Shown here: positions 42,876 to 52,894 of the stretch, piece after piece
Position numbering within the stretch: the first letter of the stretch is position 1
How the letters are laid out: each line of letters opens with the position of its first letter
Assembly: GCF_009862785.1 (NCBI RefSeq)
Contig: NZ_WWHU01000001.1
Span: 4,712,001-4,776,000 of the forward strand
DNA length: 64,000 nucleotides
Direction of reading: 5' to 3'
Source of the DNA: Gordonia sp. SID5947
Lineage (GTDB): Bacteria > Actinomycetota > Actinomycetes > Mycobacteriales > Mycobacteriaceae
Notes under the pieces: model-generated
Told to the model about the DNA's origin: nothing
Seen by the model: only the letters and a program-made list of their open reading frames with translations
The model's database searches: none
Program-made: the position numbers and the translations under genes

Positions 42876-44800
42876 TCTACGCGACCGATCTGTTCGATGC
42901 CGACACCGCGCGGTCGATGATCGATCGACTGTCCCGGATTCTCGACGCGGTCACTGCCGCACCGCACCGTGCCATCGGCGACGTGCCGATGCTCGCAGAC
43001 ACCGAATCGGCGGAGCTCACGCCGGTGTCGGGTGGGCCGGGTGCCGGACCGGTGGTCCTCGCAGATCTGTTCGCCGCCGCCGCGGACCGGTGGCCGGATC
43101 GGGTCGCGGTCGTCGATGCCCACGGTGAGGAGCGCACGTACGCCGAACTCGATGAGCGGTCGAACCGTCTGGCGCGGTGGCTGATCGGACAGGGGATCGG
43201 CGTCGAATCCCTGGTCGCTCTGGCGATCGGCCGGTCCGCTGACCTGCTCACCGCGATCTGGGCGGTTGCGAAGACCGGTGCCGGCTATGTCCCCATCGAC
43301 CCCGACTATCCGGCCGCTCGTGTCGCGTCCATGGTCACCGATTCCGGTGCCGCACTCGGACTCACGGTGTCTCGCGCCGGTGCGCTGCCCGACGAGGGCT
43401 TCGAGTGGCTGCGCCTGGATGCCGACGACGTGGCCGCGCAGATCGCCGCCCTCGACGCTTCCGCCCTCGACGAGGAGCGTGCCGTGGTCCGGCCGGACAA
43501 CGTGGCCTACGTGATCTACACCTCGGGTTCGACCGGCCGGCCGAAGGGCGTCTCGGTCACGCATTCGGGTCTGGCGAACTTCGCGGCGCAGGAGATGACC
43601 CGTCTGGGCGTCCGCGCAGACGACGACCATCCGCCGCGTGTCCTCGGTTTCGCGTCACCGAGTTTCGACGCGTCGGTGCTGGAATACCTGCTCGCCACCG
43701 CCGCCGGGGGCGCCGTGATCTACCGTGCGGACGACGCGGTCGGCGGTGAACTGCTGCAATCCTTCATGCGTGCGCAGCGCATCACCCACACGTTCCTGAC
43801 CCCGACGGTGGTCGCCACGCTGGAGCCGGGAACGCTGCCGGATCTGTCGGCATTGATGGCCGGCGGTGAGGCGGTACCGCAGTCGCTCGTCGGGGCCTGG
43901 TCGCCGCATGTCGCCGTCCACAATCTCTACGGTCCCACCGAGACCACCATCGGCCTCACCTTGTCGGCGCCGATGGTGGCGGGCGCCCCGGTGTGGCTGG
44001 GCGGGCCGCTGGCCGGTGTCGGACTGCTGGTTCTCGACGACCGGATGCGGCCGGTTCCCGTCGGCGTGACCGGCGAGCTCTATGCAACCGGGGTCGCCCT
44101 CTCACGCGGATATCTCGATCGCCCAGCACTCACCGCCGAACGATTCGTCGCGAATCCGTATGGCGCGGAAGGCGAGCGGATGTACCGGACCGGCGACGTC
44201 GTGCGCTGGCGTCGCGACCGTAGCGACGCCCTCGTCGTCGAGTACTCGGGCCGCAGCGACGACCAGGTGAAACTGCGTGGTCTACGCATCGAACTCGGCG
44301 AGATCGAATCGGTCCTCACCGCATATCCGGGTGTCACGACGGCGGTGGTCGTCGGCATCGGCGGCTCCGTCGCCACCGCGCTGGCCGCGTATCTTGTCGC
44401 CGACCGGCTGGTCGACGTCGAAGCACTGAGAACAGCGGTGGGTGAACAACTGCCGGCCTTCATGGTGCCCTCGTCGGTGACCTTCCTCGACGCCCTGCCG
44501 CTGACGCCGGTGGGCAAATTGGACAAGGCCGCACTTCCCGAGCCGGTGCTCGAGTCCGCGACACATGTGGCACCGGACACCGCACAGGAAAGGACGGTGG
44601 CCCGGGTGTTCGCCGAGGTCCTCGGCGTCGACGACGTCGGGGCGACCGACGATTTCTTCGCGCTCGGCGGCAACTCGCTGTCGGCGACCCGTGTGGTCGC
44701 ACGACTTGCCGAGGCGCTGGAACTCGATCTCGCGGTGCGTGATCTGTTCGAGGCGCCGACCGTCCGTGCCCTCGCCGGACGACTCGTCGCCGGGTCCGGG
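41626..44800 (+). other. NRPS module M12: C-A-T (condensation domain interrupted by frameshift)
   Basis: Condensation about 41640-42995 (HHIAADG 42039-42059) crosses the frame break at 42857-42862. Adenylation about 43040-44550 in frame 2 (A10 lysine 44516-44518), carrier about 44570-44795 (serine 44675-44677). Pocket code D-A-L-T-M-G-L-I-G-K; substrate unassigned. Like M14 it has [19 protein letters not shown] instead of [18 protein letters not shown], a distinct adenylation lineage. Confidence 0.85.
42857..42862 (+). other. Apparent 1-bp deletion (frame 3 to frame 2)
   Basis: Frame 3 reads FATDAPVDR, frame 2 then reads [13 protein letters not shown]. Changing ccgtgg to ccggtgg gives [16 protein letters not shown], matching GWRGSIVYATDLFD of M4. 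The break is 15 bases before the stop-creating overlap atga at 42872-42875. Confidence 0.83.
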
Positions 44801-47800
44801 GCCGTCGAACCGATCGTCGCCGGGCCGCGCCCGGACCGTATCCGGCTCTCCAATGCGCAGCAACGCATGTGGTTCCTCAACCAGTTCGACAGTGGCTCAC
44901 CGGCTTACAACATCCCGGTGGCGATGCGCCTGGAAGGGCCGCTCGACGGCGGCGTGTTGCGCGCGGCTCTCCTCGATGTGATGACCCGGCACGAGGTGCT
45001 GCGCACCGTCTATCCGCAGCTCGACGGTGATCCCGTCCAGCAGATCCTGACCTCCGAGGAGGCCGCGAACCGACTCGACTGGGACATCGCCGACTCCGAA
45101 CGCGATCTGTTCGCCGCGGCCACCATCGGGTTCGACGTGACCGCGGAATTGCCCATCCGTGCGCGACTGCTGCAAACCGGACCGGCCGACCACGTCCTGA
45201 TGCTCGTCGCGCATCACATCTCCGCGGACGGTGAGTCGATGCGGCCGCTGATGCACGACCTGGTGCTCGCGCATCAGGCCCGCGCGGCCGGACGTGCGCC
45301 CGACTTCGAGCCGCTGAGCGTGCAGTTCGCCGATGTCGCGCTATGGCAGGAACGTGTCCTCGGGTCCGCCGACGACCCGTCGTCGGTGCTGGGTGAGCAG
45401 CTCGCCTACTGGACCGATCACCTCGCGGGGCTCCCGGACGTCCTCGAACTCCCGACCGATCACCCGCGTCCGCAGGTCGCCTCGATGCGCGGCGGCCTCG
45501 TCGAGTACTCGATCCCGCGCCATACCGCCGAACGCATCGAGTCGCTGGCGCGGGAACAGGGCGTCACCGAGTTCATGGTGCTGCACGCCGTGCTGGCGGT
45601 CCTGCTCGCCCGGCTGTCGGCGACGCAGGACATCGCGATCGCCACCCCGACCGCCGGTCGTGGGCAGGCCGTCCTCGACGACCTCGTGGGCATGTTCGTC
45701 AACACGCTGGTGCTGCGGACCGACATCGAGGGTTCGGCAACCTTCGACGATGTGCTGCAGCTGATCAAGCGCACCGATCTCGACGCGCTCGCCAACGCCG
45801 ACGTGCCGTTCGAATATCTGGTGGAGCGACTCGATCCGCTGCGCTCGGAGGCGTTCGCGCCGCTGACGCAGGTGATGCTCTCGTTCGACCAGAGCCTGGT
45901 GCAGGCGGGTGACTCGCTCGCCACGATGGCCGACGTCGCCGGCGATCGCCCGGCAGACGACGATCCGACCGGTCTGCGGGTGACCCCAGTGGTCGACCCG
46001 GGGGTGCCGCCTGCGCGACTCGACCTGTCGTTCGGGGTGGCGACGAACGGTGCCGACGGTGGCTGGCGCGGCGACATCGTCTACGCCGCCGACCTGTTCG
46101 ATCGTGTCACCGTGCGAACCTTCGCCGACCGATTCGTCCGGCTGCTCGACACGCTGACCGCTGAGCCGCAGCGGCCGGTGGGTGACGCGGAGATCCTGGA
46201 TCGGTCGGAGCGTCACGAGGACTCCGAGCGCGCACAGGGCGCGGACGTGCTGGTGAGTGACGAGTTCATCGGCGACGTGGTGGCCCGGCAGGCGCGCAGG
46301 ACCCCGTCGGCCACCGCGCTGCGATTCGGCGACCGCGCAGTCGGATACGCGGAGTTCACCGGCCGGGTCAATGCCCTGGCGCGCGAATTGATCTCGCGCG
46401 GCGTCGGTCCCGACGTCGCGGTGGGTGTCTGCATGCCGCGTTCGGTCGAGATGGTGGTCGCCATCCATGCCGTCGTAACCGCAGGCGGGCAGTATGTCCC
46501 GATCGACACCGCTGCTCCGGTCGAGCGCATCGGATACATGGTGGACACCGCCGGGGTGGCGTTGGTGCTGGTGGCACCCGACGCGACGCCGTCCGCACTG
46601 GGAGAGGTCGACGTCGACGTGCTCACGGTCGACACCGGTGCAGGTCTCGCCGGTGACACCGCACCGGTGACCGACGCCGACCGTCTCGCGCCGCTGCGGC
46701 CCGAGCACGCGATGTACACGATCTTCACCTCCGGATCGACCGGCAGGCCGAAGGGTGTGACCCTGTCGCACGAGGCGGTCCTGAACCGGTTGTGGTGGGG
46801 TCTGCACCAGCTGCCCATCGGTACCGCGGACACCGTCGTGCTCAAGACCCCGTACACCTTCGACTGCTCGGTGCCGGAACTGTTCGCGCCGTTGATGATC
46901 GGTGCGCAGACGCTGGTCCTGGCCGCAGAGGGACACCTCGACCCGGTGTACGTGGCCGAGCAGATCGCCGAGCACCGGGCCACCATGGTCCACTTCGTGC
47001 CGTCGATGCTGTCGGTCTTCCTCGAACTGGCCGGACCCGAGCGGCTGGCCACCCTCGACACCGTCCGAATCCTCTCGACGACAGGTGAGGCGCTGCCGCC
47101 CGCGGTGGCCGCCCAGACACGCGCCCGGTTGCCCGGTGCCGACCTGTTCAACCTCTACGGCCCGACCGAGGCCGCGGTGGAGATCACCTATCAACACGTC
47201 GACACGGTCGACGAGGACGATTCGACCACCCCGATCGGTGTGCCGGTGTGGAATTCGACGTCTCATGTCCTCGACGGACGCCTGCGGCCGGTACCCGCCG
47301 GCGTCGCGGGCGAACTGTACGTCGGGGGTGTGCAGCTCGCCCGCGGGTACGCGGCACGGCCGGACCTGACCGCGGAGCGGTTCGTCGCGGACCCGTTCGG
47401 CGAGCCCGGTTCGCGGCTGTACCGAACCGGCGACCTGGTGCGGGTGAACCATCAGGGCGAGCTCGAGTACCTGGGTCGCACCGATTTCCAGGTCAAGCTG
47501 CGCGGCCAGCGAATCGAGCTCGGCGAGATCGAGTCCGTGCTGGCCGGGGCGCCCGGCGTGGTTCACGCGGTGGCCACCGTTGTCACGGCGCCTGCGGGTG
47601 GCGAACACCTGGTCGCCTATCTCGCCGGCGACGCCATCGACGTCGACGTGATCAAACACGATGTCGCTCAGGCGCTCCCGGAGTACATGCGCCCATCGGT
47701 GTGGACGGTGCTCGACGACATCCCGCGCAACACCGCGGGCAAACTCGACCGCCGTGCGCTGCCGGAGCCCGATTTCGCCTCGGCGGGCGAGTTCGTCGCT

Positions 47801-50800
47801 CCGTCGGGCGCCCTCGAAGAGCTCGTGGCGCAGGTGTTCGCCGACGTTCTCGGCGTGGACCGGATCGGCGTCACCGAGAGCTTCTTCGACATCGGTGGCA
47901 ACTCGCTGTCGGCGACGCGGGTGGTGGCGCGGCTGGCCGAGGCGCTCGATGCGCAGGTGCCGGTCCGCATGCTGTTCGACGCCCCGTCGGTGCGTGAACT
48001 GGTCGCCCTGGTGGCGCCCGGTTCCGGTCAGCAGGCGACGTCCATCGTCGCCGTCACGCCGCGCCCGGACGAGATCCCGCTCTCACTTGCGCAGCAACGT
48101 ATGTGGTTCATCAACCGCTTCGACCCGTCCGCGACGACCTACAACATCCCGATCGTCCTTCGACTCGAGGGTGACCTCGACGCCGGCGCCCTGAGGACGG
48201 CGATGACGGATGTGGTGACTCGCCATGAGATATTGCGGACGACCTATCCGGAGCGCGACGGCATTCCCCGCCAACTCGTGCATGACGTCGATGAGCCGGG
48301 CGGGCGTCCGGACTGGGCCGTGGTCGACACCCGCGCGGATCTGGAGAGCGCGGTTTCACGCGGCTTCGATGTGACATCGGAATCGCCAGTCCGAGTGCGT
48401 CTCTGGAGTTCCTCGGCAGACGACCACATCCTCGCCGTGGTGGTGCACCACATCGCTGCCGACGGCGAATCGATCGCCCCGCTGGTCGCCGATGTGATGA
48501 CCGCCTACGCCGCCCGCCGTCGCGGTACACCCGCGGACCGGCCCGCCCTCGCCGTCCAGTTCGCCGACTACGCACTCTGGCAGCAGCGCGAACTCGGCTC
48601 ACCCGACGACCCGCAGTCGGTCATCGGACGCCAACTCGACTTCTGGGGTCGCGAGCTCGCGGGTCTGCCCGACGTGCTCGAAATGCCGACCGATCGTCCG
48701 CGTCCGGCAGTGGCGGGCCACCGGGGTGCGGTGAGCCACTTCGAGATCCCGGCCGCGATCGCCGGACGGATCGGTGGGCTCGCGCAGGCACATGCGGCGA
48801 CACCGTTCATGGTGGTGCAGAGCGCTCTGGCTGTGCTGCTCGCGCGTCTGGCGGCCGCCGACGACATAGCCATCGGCACACCGACCGCCGGGCGCGGGCA
48901 CCGGGTGCTCGACGACCTCGTCGGCATGTTCGTCAACACCCTGGTACTGCGGACACAGGTGGATCCGTCGATGCCGTTCGGGGAGCTGATCGACGTGGTG
49001 CGGCGGGTCGACGTGAGCGCCTTCGAGCATGCCGACGTGCCGTTCGAGGCGGTCGTCGAGCGACTCAATCCGGTGCGGTCGGAGGCTTTCGCCCCGCTGA
49101 CGCAGGTGTCGCTCACCTTCGATCAGTCCGCGATGACGGATTTCGCACCGGCAGCCCTCGCCGGCGCGGAGATCGACGGAATGCAGATCACCCCACTCAC
49201 GGCCCCGGAGGTCTCGGCCAAGGTGGATCTCACGGTCGCGGTGTCCGCGGCCCCGGAGGGGCAGCCGTGGGCGGGGTCGATCGTCTTCGCCACCGACCTC
49301 TTCGACGAGCCGACGGTCGCCACTTTCGCCCGCCGCCTGATCGCGCTGCTCGACACGGTGACCGCGGTGCCGGAGATCGCTGTGGGGGATGTCGATCTGC
49401 TCGAAGACACCGAGCGCGCGCAGCTCGTGCCGGTGTCCGGCCCGGCCTCCGACGGACAGGTGCTGCTCGGCGAGATGTTCGATCGGTCGGCGCGGGAATG
49501 GCCCGGGCGCGAGGCCGTGGTCGACGCGATGGGCGGCAGACTCACCTACGCCGAGTTGGACGCGCGCGCGAATCGTCTGTCGAGAGTCCTGATCGCTCTG
49601 GGTGTGGGTCCGGATTCGCGGGTGGCACTGGCGATCCCGCGTTCGGTCGAGCTGATGACCGCGATCTGGGCGGTGGTGCGGGCCGGCGGGGCCTTCGTCC
49701 CGATCGACCCGGATTACCCGCGTGATCGCGTCCTGACGATGATCGACGATTGCGGAGCCGAGCTGGGACTGACCGTGCCGGCCGTCGCGGACCTCACCGA
49801 CACCGGACCGCGCTGGCTGACCATGACCGGCGACGAGATCCGCGGACATGGGCTCGGTGACACCGAGATCTCGGCGGACCCCTTGTCGCCGAACGAACTA
49901 CGCGGCGTCCCACGCCCGGACAACCTGGCGTACGTGATCTACACGTCGGGATCGACCGGGCGGCCGAAGGGGGTCGCGGTGACCCACCGGGGGCTCTACG
50001 ACTTCACGATGGGGTCGATCGAATCCATTCCGTACGAGGCGGGCTCGCGCACTCTTGGCTACGTGTCGCCGAGTTTCGACGTCTCGATCTTCGAACTGGT
50101 CGTCACGATGTTCGGTGGTGGTGCCCTGATCTATCGTCCGGCCGACGCAGTGGGCGGTGACGATCTCCACCGGTATCTCGTGGAGCAGCGGATCACCCAT
50201 GCGATGGTGCCGACGAGCGTGGCCGCCACACTGAGCGCCGAGGGACTGCCCGACCTGAAGTCACTGACCACCGGCGGTGAGGTGGTTCCGCAGACACTTG
50301 TCGACGAGTGGGCCCCACATGTCGACCTGTACAACGCGTACGGGCCCACCGAGACGACGATCGCCGTCACCTACACGCCACCGTTGCTCGCGGGCGAGCC
50401 GGTCTACGTCGGCAGCCCGTTCCGCGGGGTGCGGCTGGTGGTGCTCGACGAACGGCTGCGCCCGGTGCCGTTCGGCACGGCAGGCGAGCTCTACGTGGTC
50501 GGGAAGGCAGTGGCGCGTGGCTATCTCGGGCGACCCGGCCAGACCGCGGCGAGTTTCGTCGCCACTCCGTACGGCGATCCGGGTGAACTGATGTACCGCA
50601 CCGGTGACGTGGTCCGCTGGGCCCTCGACCGCGCCGGACGGTACACGATCGAGTTCGGCGGCCGCAGCGACGACCAGGTGAAGCTGCGCGGCTTGCGAAT
50701 CGAGCTCGGCGAGATCGAGACCGTCCTCGGAGAGCATCCCGACGTGCGGCGGGCCGTGGTCCTCGGTGTCGGAGCGCCGGTTTCGGCGCTCGCCGCCTAC

Positions 50801-52027
50801 GTCGTCGGCGACCCGGACCTCGACGTCGGTGGACTTCGGGACCATCTCGCCGATCGTCTTCCGCGACACATGATCCCCGCGTCGTTCACAGTGCTCGACA
50901 CCCTGCCGATGACGCCGGTCGGAAAGCTCGACAAACGGGCTCTGCCGCAGCCGGTGTCGGAGCCGACGGCCTACGTCGAACCCTCCACGGAATCGGAGCG
51001 GCAGGTGGCTGCGGTGTTCGCGGACATCCTCGACGTCGACCGGGTGAGCGCGACCGACGGCTTCTTCGATCTGGGCGGCAACTCACTGTCGGCCACGCGG
51101 GTGGTGTCCCGGCTGCGCGATCACGCACCGCACGTGGAACTCGCGTGGCTGTTCAGCGACCCGACCGTGAGCGGTGTGGCCGCACGCATCGACGCAGGAA
51201 CCGACAGCGCGGTCGGGGAGACCCTGTTGGCGTTGCGGCGCGGCGGGAACCGGTCGCCGCTGTTCTGTGTCCATCCGGCCGGCGGGTTGGCGTGGTTCTA
51301 CGGTGGACTCGCCCCGTATCTGGAGGGTCGGCCCATCTACGGCCTCCAGGACCCACATGTGGTCTCCGGAGAGCCGAGCGCGGCCACCGTCGACGAGCTC
51401 GCCGCACGGTACGTCGAGGAGATCCGTCGGGTGGCACCGGACGGGCCGTATCACCTCCTCGGCTGGTCGCTGGGTGGTCACGTCGCCCACGCGATGGCGA
51501 CGATGTTGCAGGCCGACGGCCACAAGGTGGCCTTCCTGGGCATCATGGACGCCGCTGCGCCGTCCGAACGGGACGCGGACGGTTCGCCGGCCGGCGAGGC
51601 GGTCGCCCCGGCGCAGGACGAGGGCGGCTCGGTGGTCGGGGACATGCTCGGCGGGTGGCGCGATCTGTTCGATCTCGGCGACGACGTCCATGCGCGGACC
51701 CCAGAGGAGGTCGCCGCGGTGGTCCGTGAGCAGATCGCCGCCATGGGGCTGCTCCGCGCCGAGCAGGTCGAGTGGGTGATGGACAGCTTCGAGGCCGCGG
51801 AGAACATCGTGACGACCTACCATCCGGAGGTGTTCGACGGGCCCGTCGCGGTGGTCACCGCGACCGCCGACAAGGCCGACCCCGCCTCGGTCCGCTGGTC
51901 GTGGCGCCGGTTCGTCACCGGGACCATCGCGAACATCGATGTCGATGCGCATCACCTGGGACTGGCCGATGCCACCTCGCTCGAGATCATCGGGCCGTGG
52001 CTGGCAGAACGCCTGGAGGCCCGATGA
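42872..52027 (+). CDS. Giant NRPS, last segment (M12 adenylation domain to thioesterase)
   Basis: Frame 2 is open for about 3,050 codons. The ATG at 42872 encodes [11 protein letters not shown], normally the last motif of a condensation domain, and the frame already reads WRGS before it (42860-42871), so translation must arrive from upstream. It contains the M12 A-T, M13 C-A-T, M14 C-A-T and a type I thioesterase. The thioesterase has GWSLGGH (51461-51481, nucleophile Ser at 51467-51469), a candidate Asp in IMDAA (51548-51550) and a candidate His in HHLGLADA (51950-51952), and closes with a normal stop. It would release the finished peptide by hydrolysis or cyclization; which one cannot be read from the sequence. 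The mbtH-like gene follows 85 bp later. Confidence 0.93.
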   Translation: MIYATDLFDADTARSMIDRLSRILDAVTAAPHRAIGDVPMLADTESAELTPVSGGPGAGPVVLADLFAAAADRWPDRVAVVDAHGEERTYAELDERSNRLARWLIGQGIGVESLVALAIGRSADLLTAIWAVAKTGAGYVPIDPDYPAARVASMVTDSGAALGLTVSRAGALPDEGFEWLRLDADDVAAQIAALDASALDEERAVVRPDNVAYVIYTSGSTGRPKGVSVTHSGLANFAAQEMTRLGVRADDDHPPRVLGFASPSFDASVLEYLLATAAGGAVIYRADDAVGGELLQSFMRAQRITHTFLTPTVVATLEPGTLPDLSALMAGGEAVPQSLVGAWSPHVAVHNLYGPTETTIGLTLSAPMVAGAPVWLGGPLAGVGLLVLDDRMRPVPVGVTGELYATGVALSRGYLDRPALTAERFVANPYGAEGERMYRTGDVVRWRRDRSDALVVEYSGRSDDQVKLRGLRIELGEIESVLTAYPGVTTAVVVGIGGSVATALAAYLVADRLVDVEALRTAVGEQLPAFMVPSSVTFLDALPLTPVGKLDKAALPEPVLESATHVAPDTAQERTVARVFAEVLGVDDVGATDDFFALGGNSLSATRVVARLAEALELDLAVRDLFEAPTVRALAGRLVAGSGAVEPIVAGPRPDRIRLSNAQQRMWFLNQFDSGSPAYNIPVAMRLEGPLDGGVLRAALLDVMTRHEVLRTVYPQLDGDPVQQILTSEEAANRLDWDIADSERDLFAAATIGFDVTAELPIRARLLQTGPADHVLMLVAHHISADGESMRPLMHDLVLAHQARAAGRAPDFEPLSVQFADVALWQERVLGSADDPSSVLGEQLAYWTDHLAGLPDVLELPTDHPRPQVASMRGGLVEYSIPRHTAERIESLAREQGVTEFMVLHAVLAVLLARLSATQDIAIATPTAGRGQAVLDDLVGMFVNTLVLRTDIEGSATFDDVLQLIKRTDLDALANADVPFEYLVERLDPLRSEAFAPLTQVMLSFDQSLVQAGDSLATMADVAGDRPADDDPTGLRVTPVVDPGVPPARLDLSFGVATNGADGGWRGDIVYAADLFDRVTVRTFADRFVRLLDTLTAEPQRPVGDAEILDRSERHEDSERAQGADVLVSDEFIGDVVARQARRTPSATALRFGDRAVGYAEFTGRVNALARELISRGVGPDVAVGVCMPRSVEMVVAIHAVVTAGGQYVPIDTAAPVERIGYMVDTAGVALVLVAPDATPSALGEVDVDVLTVDTGAGLAGDTAPVTDADRLAPLRPEHAMYTIFTSGSTGRPKGVTLSHEAVLNRLWWGLHQLPIGTADTVVLKTPYTFDCSVPELFAPLMIGAQTLVLAAEGHLDPVYVAEQIAEHRATMVHFVPSMLSVFLELAGPERLATLDTVRILSTTGEALPPAVAAQTRARLPGADLFNLYGPTEAAVEITYQHVDTVDEDDSTTPIGVPVWNSTSHVLDGRLRPVPAGVAGELYVGGVQLARGYAARPDLTAERFVADPFGEPGSRLYRTGDLVRVNHQGELEYLGRTDFQVKLRGQRIELGEIESVLAGAPGVVHAVATVVTAPAGGEHLVAYLAGDAIDVDVIKHDVAQALPEYMRPSVWTVLDDIPRNTAGKLDRRALPEPDFASAGEFVAPSGALEELVAQVFADVLGVDRIGVTESFFDIGGNSLSATRVVARLAEALDAQVPVRMLFDAPSVRELVALVAPGSGQQATSIVAVTPRPDEIPLSLAQQRMWFINRFDPSATTYNIPIVLRLEGDLDAGALRTAMTDVVTRHEILRTTYPERDGIPRQLVHDVDEPGGRPDWAVVDTRADLESAVSRGFDVTSESPVRVRLWSSSADDHILAVVVHHIAADGESIAPLVADVMTAYAARRRGTPADRPALAVQFADYALWQQRELGSPDDPQSVIGRQLDFWGRELAGLPDVLEMPTDRPRPAVAGHRGAVSHFEIPAAIAGRIGGLAQAHAATPFMVVQSALAVLLARLAAADDIAIGTPTAGRGHRVLDDLVGMFVNTLVLRTQVDPSMPFGELIDVVRRVDVSAFEHADVPFEAVVERLNPVRSEAFAPLTQVSLTFDQSAMTDFAPAALAGAEIDGMQITPLTAPEVSAKVDLTVAVSAAPEGQPWAGSIVFATDLFDEPTVATFARRLIALLDTVTAVPEIAVGDVDLLEDTERAQLVPVSGPASDGQVLLGEMFDRSAREWPGREAVVDAMGGRLTYAELDARANRLSRVLIALGVGPDSRVALAIPRSVELMTAIWAVVRAGGAFVPIDPDYPRDRVLTMIDDCGAELGLTVPAVADLTDTGPRWLTMTGDEIRGHGLGDTEISADPLSPNELRGVPRPDNLAYVIYTSGSTGRPKGVAVTHRGLYDFTMGSIESIPYEAGSRTLGYVSPSFDVSIFELVVTMFGGGALIYRPADAVGGDDLHRYLVEQRITHAMVPTSVAATLSAEGLPDLKSLTTGGEVVPQTLVDEWAPHVDLYNAYGPTETTIAVTYTPPLLAGEPVYVGSPFRGVRLVVLDERLRPVPFGTAGELYVVGKAVARGYLGRPGQTAASFVATPYGDPGELMYRTGDVVRWALDRAGRYTIEFGGRSDDQVKLRGLRIELGEIETVLGEHPDVRRAVVLGVGAPVSALAAYVVGDPDLDVGGLRDHLADRLPRHMIPASFTVLDTLPMTPVGKLDKRALPQPVSEPTAYVEPSTESERQVAAVFADILDVDRVSATDGFFDLGGNSLSATRVVSRLRDHAPHVELAWLFSDPTVSGVAARIDAGTDSAVGETLLALRRGGNRSPLFCVHPAGGLAWFYGGLAPYLEGRPIYGLQDPHVVSGEPSAATVDELAARYVEEIRRVAPDGPYHLLGWSLGGHVAHAMATMLQADGHKVAFLGIMDAAAPSERDADGSPAGEAVAPAQDEGGSVVGDMLGGWRDLFDLGDDVHARTPEEVAAVVREQIAAMGLLRAEQVEWVMDSFEAAENIVTTYHPEVFDGPVAVVTATADKADPASVRWSWRRFVTGTIANIDVDAHHLGLADATSLEIIGPWLAERLEAR
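44805..48030 (+). other. NRPS module M13: C-A-T
   Basis: Condensation about 44815-46185 (HHISADG 45212-45232), adenylation about 46240-47770 (A10 lysine 47741-47743), carrier about 47790-48025 (serine 47903-47905). Pocket code D-C-P-H-S-T-L-V-E-K, as in M9 and M11. Confidence 0.86.
48035..51195 (+). other. NRPS module M14 (last elongation module): C-A-T
   Basis: Condensation about 48055-49400 (HHIAADG 48446-48466), adenylation about 49445-50950 (A10 lysine 50924-50926), carrier about 50970-51195 (serine 51083-51085). Pocket code D-V-F-V-T-G-A-I-A-K; substrate unassigned. Same lineage as M12 ([19 protein letters not shown]). This module adds the C-terminal residue and hands the chain to the thioesterase. 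Confidence 0.86.
51205..52024 (+). other. Terminal type I thioesterase domain
   Basis: About 270 residues, opening [21 protein letters not shown] as in EntF-type thioesterases. Nucleophile serine in GWSLGGH (51467-51469), candidate Asp at 51548-51550, candidate His at 51950-51952. It marks the end of the assembly line and releases the peptide. Confidence 0.93.
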
Positions 52028-52112
52028 CGACGTAGGTGTCGACGATGGGCAGAAGTACATCATCCGGGTCGGCCGAGTGGCCGCCCATCCACAGCGAGAG
52101 GAACGATCGATC

Positions 52113-52346
52113 ATGACCAATCCGTTCGACGACGAGGACGGACGCTTCTACGTCCTGGTGAACGACGAGAACCAGCATTCGCTGTGGCCGACGTTCGCCG
52201 ACATCCCGGCCGGCTGGACCAAGGTCTTCGGTGAGGACAGTCGCGCGGCCTGCCTCGAATACGTGGAGGAGAACTGGACCGACCTGCGGCCCAAGAGTCT
52301 CATCGACGCCATGGAACGCGACCGCGCCGCATCGGCCGACGGCTGA
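52113..52346 (+). CDS. MbtH-like NRPS accessory protein
   Basis: The 77-residue product has the full MbtH signature: [10 protein letters not shown], then PAGW, then the block WTDLRPKSL. MbtH-like proteins bind the N-terminal subdomain of adenylation domains and are often needed for their solubility and activity; the conserved tryptophans form the contact pocket. The ATG at 52113 is chosen because GAGAGGA (52096-52102) sits 10 bases before it and the protein then starts MTNPFDDE, the usual length and opening of the family. The frame is open further upstream but only through the end of the NRPS gene. It lies 85 bp after the giant NRPS stop and is probably co-transcribed with it. Being the only mbtH in the window, it may also serve the second NRPS. 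Confidence 0.96.
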   Translation: MTNPFDDEDGRFYVLVNDENQHSLWPTFADIPAGWTKVFGEDSRAACLEYVEENWTDLRPKSLIDAMERDRAASADG

Positions 52347-52381
52347 TCGAACGGCGTGGTCACGGCGCCACAGACGTCCAT

Positions 52382-52402
52382 GTGCACCGCACGACGGTGT
52401 AC
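52382..52402 (+). terminator. Hairpin downstream of mbtH, possible terminator
   Basis: The arms gtgcaccg (52382-52389) and cggtgtac (52395-52402) pair over 8 bp (one G-U) around a 5-nt loop, 36 bases after the mbtH stop. No T-tract follows directly; a run of five T lies about 20 bases on. Could be a partial terminator or a stabilizing 3' structure. Confidence 0.35.
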
Positions 52403-52540
52403 CCGACATCGCCACCGGTGAATTTTTGTGATGTCCTCCGGTGACAACCGAAGGGAATATCTGTCATCATTTCCCCAAGCGAATTCCCGAATCCGGAGGA
52501 TCGTCAAACGTTTTTTCGGGCGACGGAGAGCAGGTCAGGC
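52403..52540 (+). promoter_or_regulatory. AT-rich leader of the small downstream gene
   Basis: Between mbtH and the next gene the base composition drops sharply (aatttttgtg at 52421-52430, ttttttc at about 52511-52517), unlike anything in the NRPS. This suggests the small gene has its own promoter, though I cannot fix a convincing -35/-10 pair. A ribosome site GGAGAG (52525-52530) serves the ATG at 52541. Confidence 0.4.
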
Positions 52541-52882
52541 ATGGACGGTGAGATGGGTTCGTGGGAGTTCACGCGATTGCGGGCGACGTGCGACGAAGTC
52601 CATCGGCGTGCCGAGGTGACCCCGGGCCTCACCGCCGTCCGTCACAGCGGTGATTCGGCGACCTACCAGGATCTGGCCGGTGCGCTGCGAAGCTACGACC
52701 TCGTCGCCGAGAGCAACGGCCTCGGCGTCGGTTCCACTCTGGTAGCGGCGATCCTGCACTGCCTGCCCCGCATCGGCGCGCTCCATGAGCCGTCGGCCGT
52801 CTCCACCGCGGTCAGCCAGGTGGTGGAGTGGCTCGCCCGCGACATCGGTGACGGATACGGGATGCTGCGCTCGGTCGGCTGA
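52541..52882 (+). CDS. Small protein of unknown function, 113 residues
   Basis: Not recognised. GGAGAG at 52525-52530, 10 bases upstream, supports the ATG at 52541. No signal peptide, no membrane segment and no cysteine motif are visible. The middle (TPGLTAVRHSGDSATYQDLA, then GVGSTLVAAILHCLP) resembles the opening of an adenylation domain, where TPDAPAL..DR..TYAEL and [13 protein letters not shown] are typical, but the protein ends long before the ATP-binding loop, so it cannot activate an amino acid. It could be an adenylation remnant, an inert partner or an unrelated fold. It follows mbtH by 194 bp and faces the ABC operon tail to tail with 12 bp between. Its stop codon is the loop of a terminator-like hairpin. 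Confidence 0.75.
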   Translation: MDGEMGSWEFTRLRATCDEVHRRAEVTPGLTAVRHSGDSATYQDLAGALRSYDLVAESNGLGVGSTLVAAILHCLPRIGALHEPSAVSTAVSQVVEWLARDIGDGYGMLRSVG

Positions 52883-52889
52883 GCCGACC
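52873..52889 (+). terminator. Bidirectional terminator hairpin between convergent genes
   Basis: GGTCGGC (52873-52879) and GCCGACC (52883-52889) form a perfect 7-bp stem around the loop TGA, which is the stop codon of the small gene. The permease gene of the opposite strand ends at 52895. No U-tract; short GC-rich stems of this sort are common actinobacterial terminators. Confidence 0.55.
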
Positions 52890-52894
52890 CGCTC

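Larger units (their letters stand above)
1..52027 (+). other. Reconstructed single giant NRPS gene (5' end outside window)
   Basis: The three overlapping reading frames 1-16023, 15933-42875 and 42872-52027 read as one gene. Each join falls inside a conserved domain that starts in one frame and finishes in the next: the epimerase of M4, and the end of the condensation domain of M12. Adding one base at each join gives 52,029 bases, exactly 17,343 codons including the stop, so 17,342 residues are visible. The order is (A)-T, then CAT, CATE, CAT, CATE, CAT, CAT, CATE, CAT, CAT, CATE, CAT, CAT, CAT, CAT-TE. The protein would act in the cytosol, holding the growing peptide on phosphopantetheine arms. 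The alternative is that the breaks are real and the gene is inactive or makes three proteins. None of the pieces carries docking domains or a carrier/condensation boundary at the break, which argues against natural separate subunits. Confidence 0.72.
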
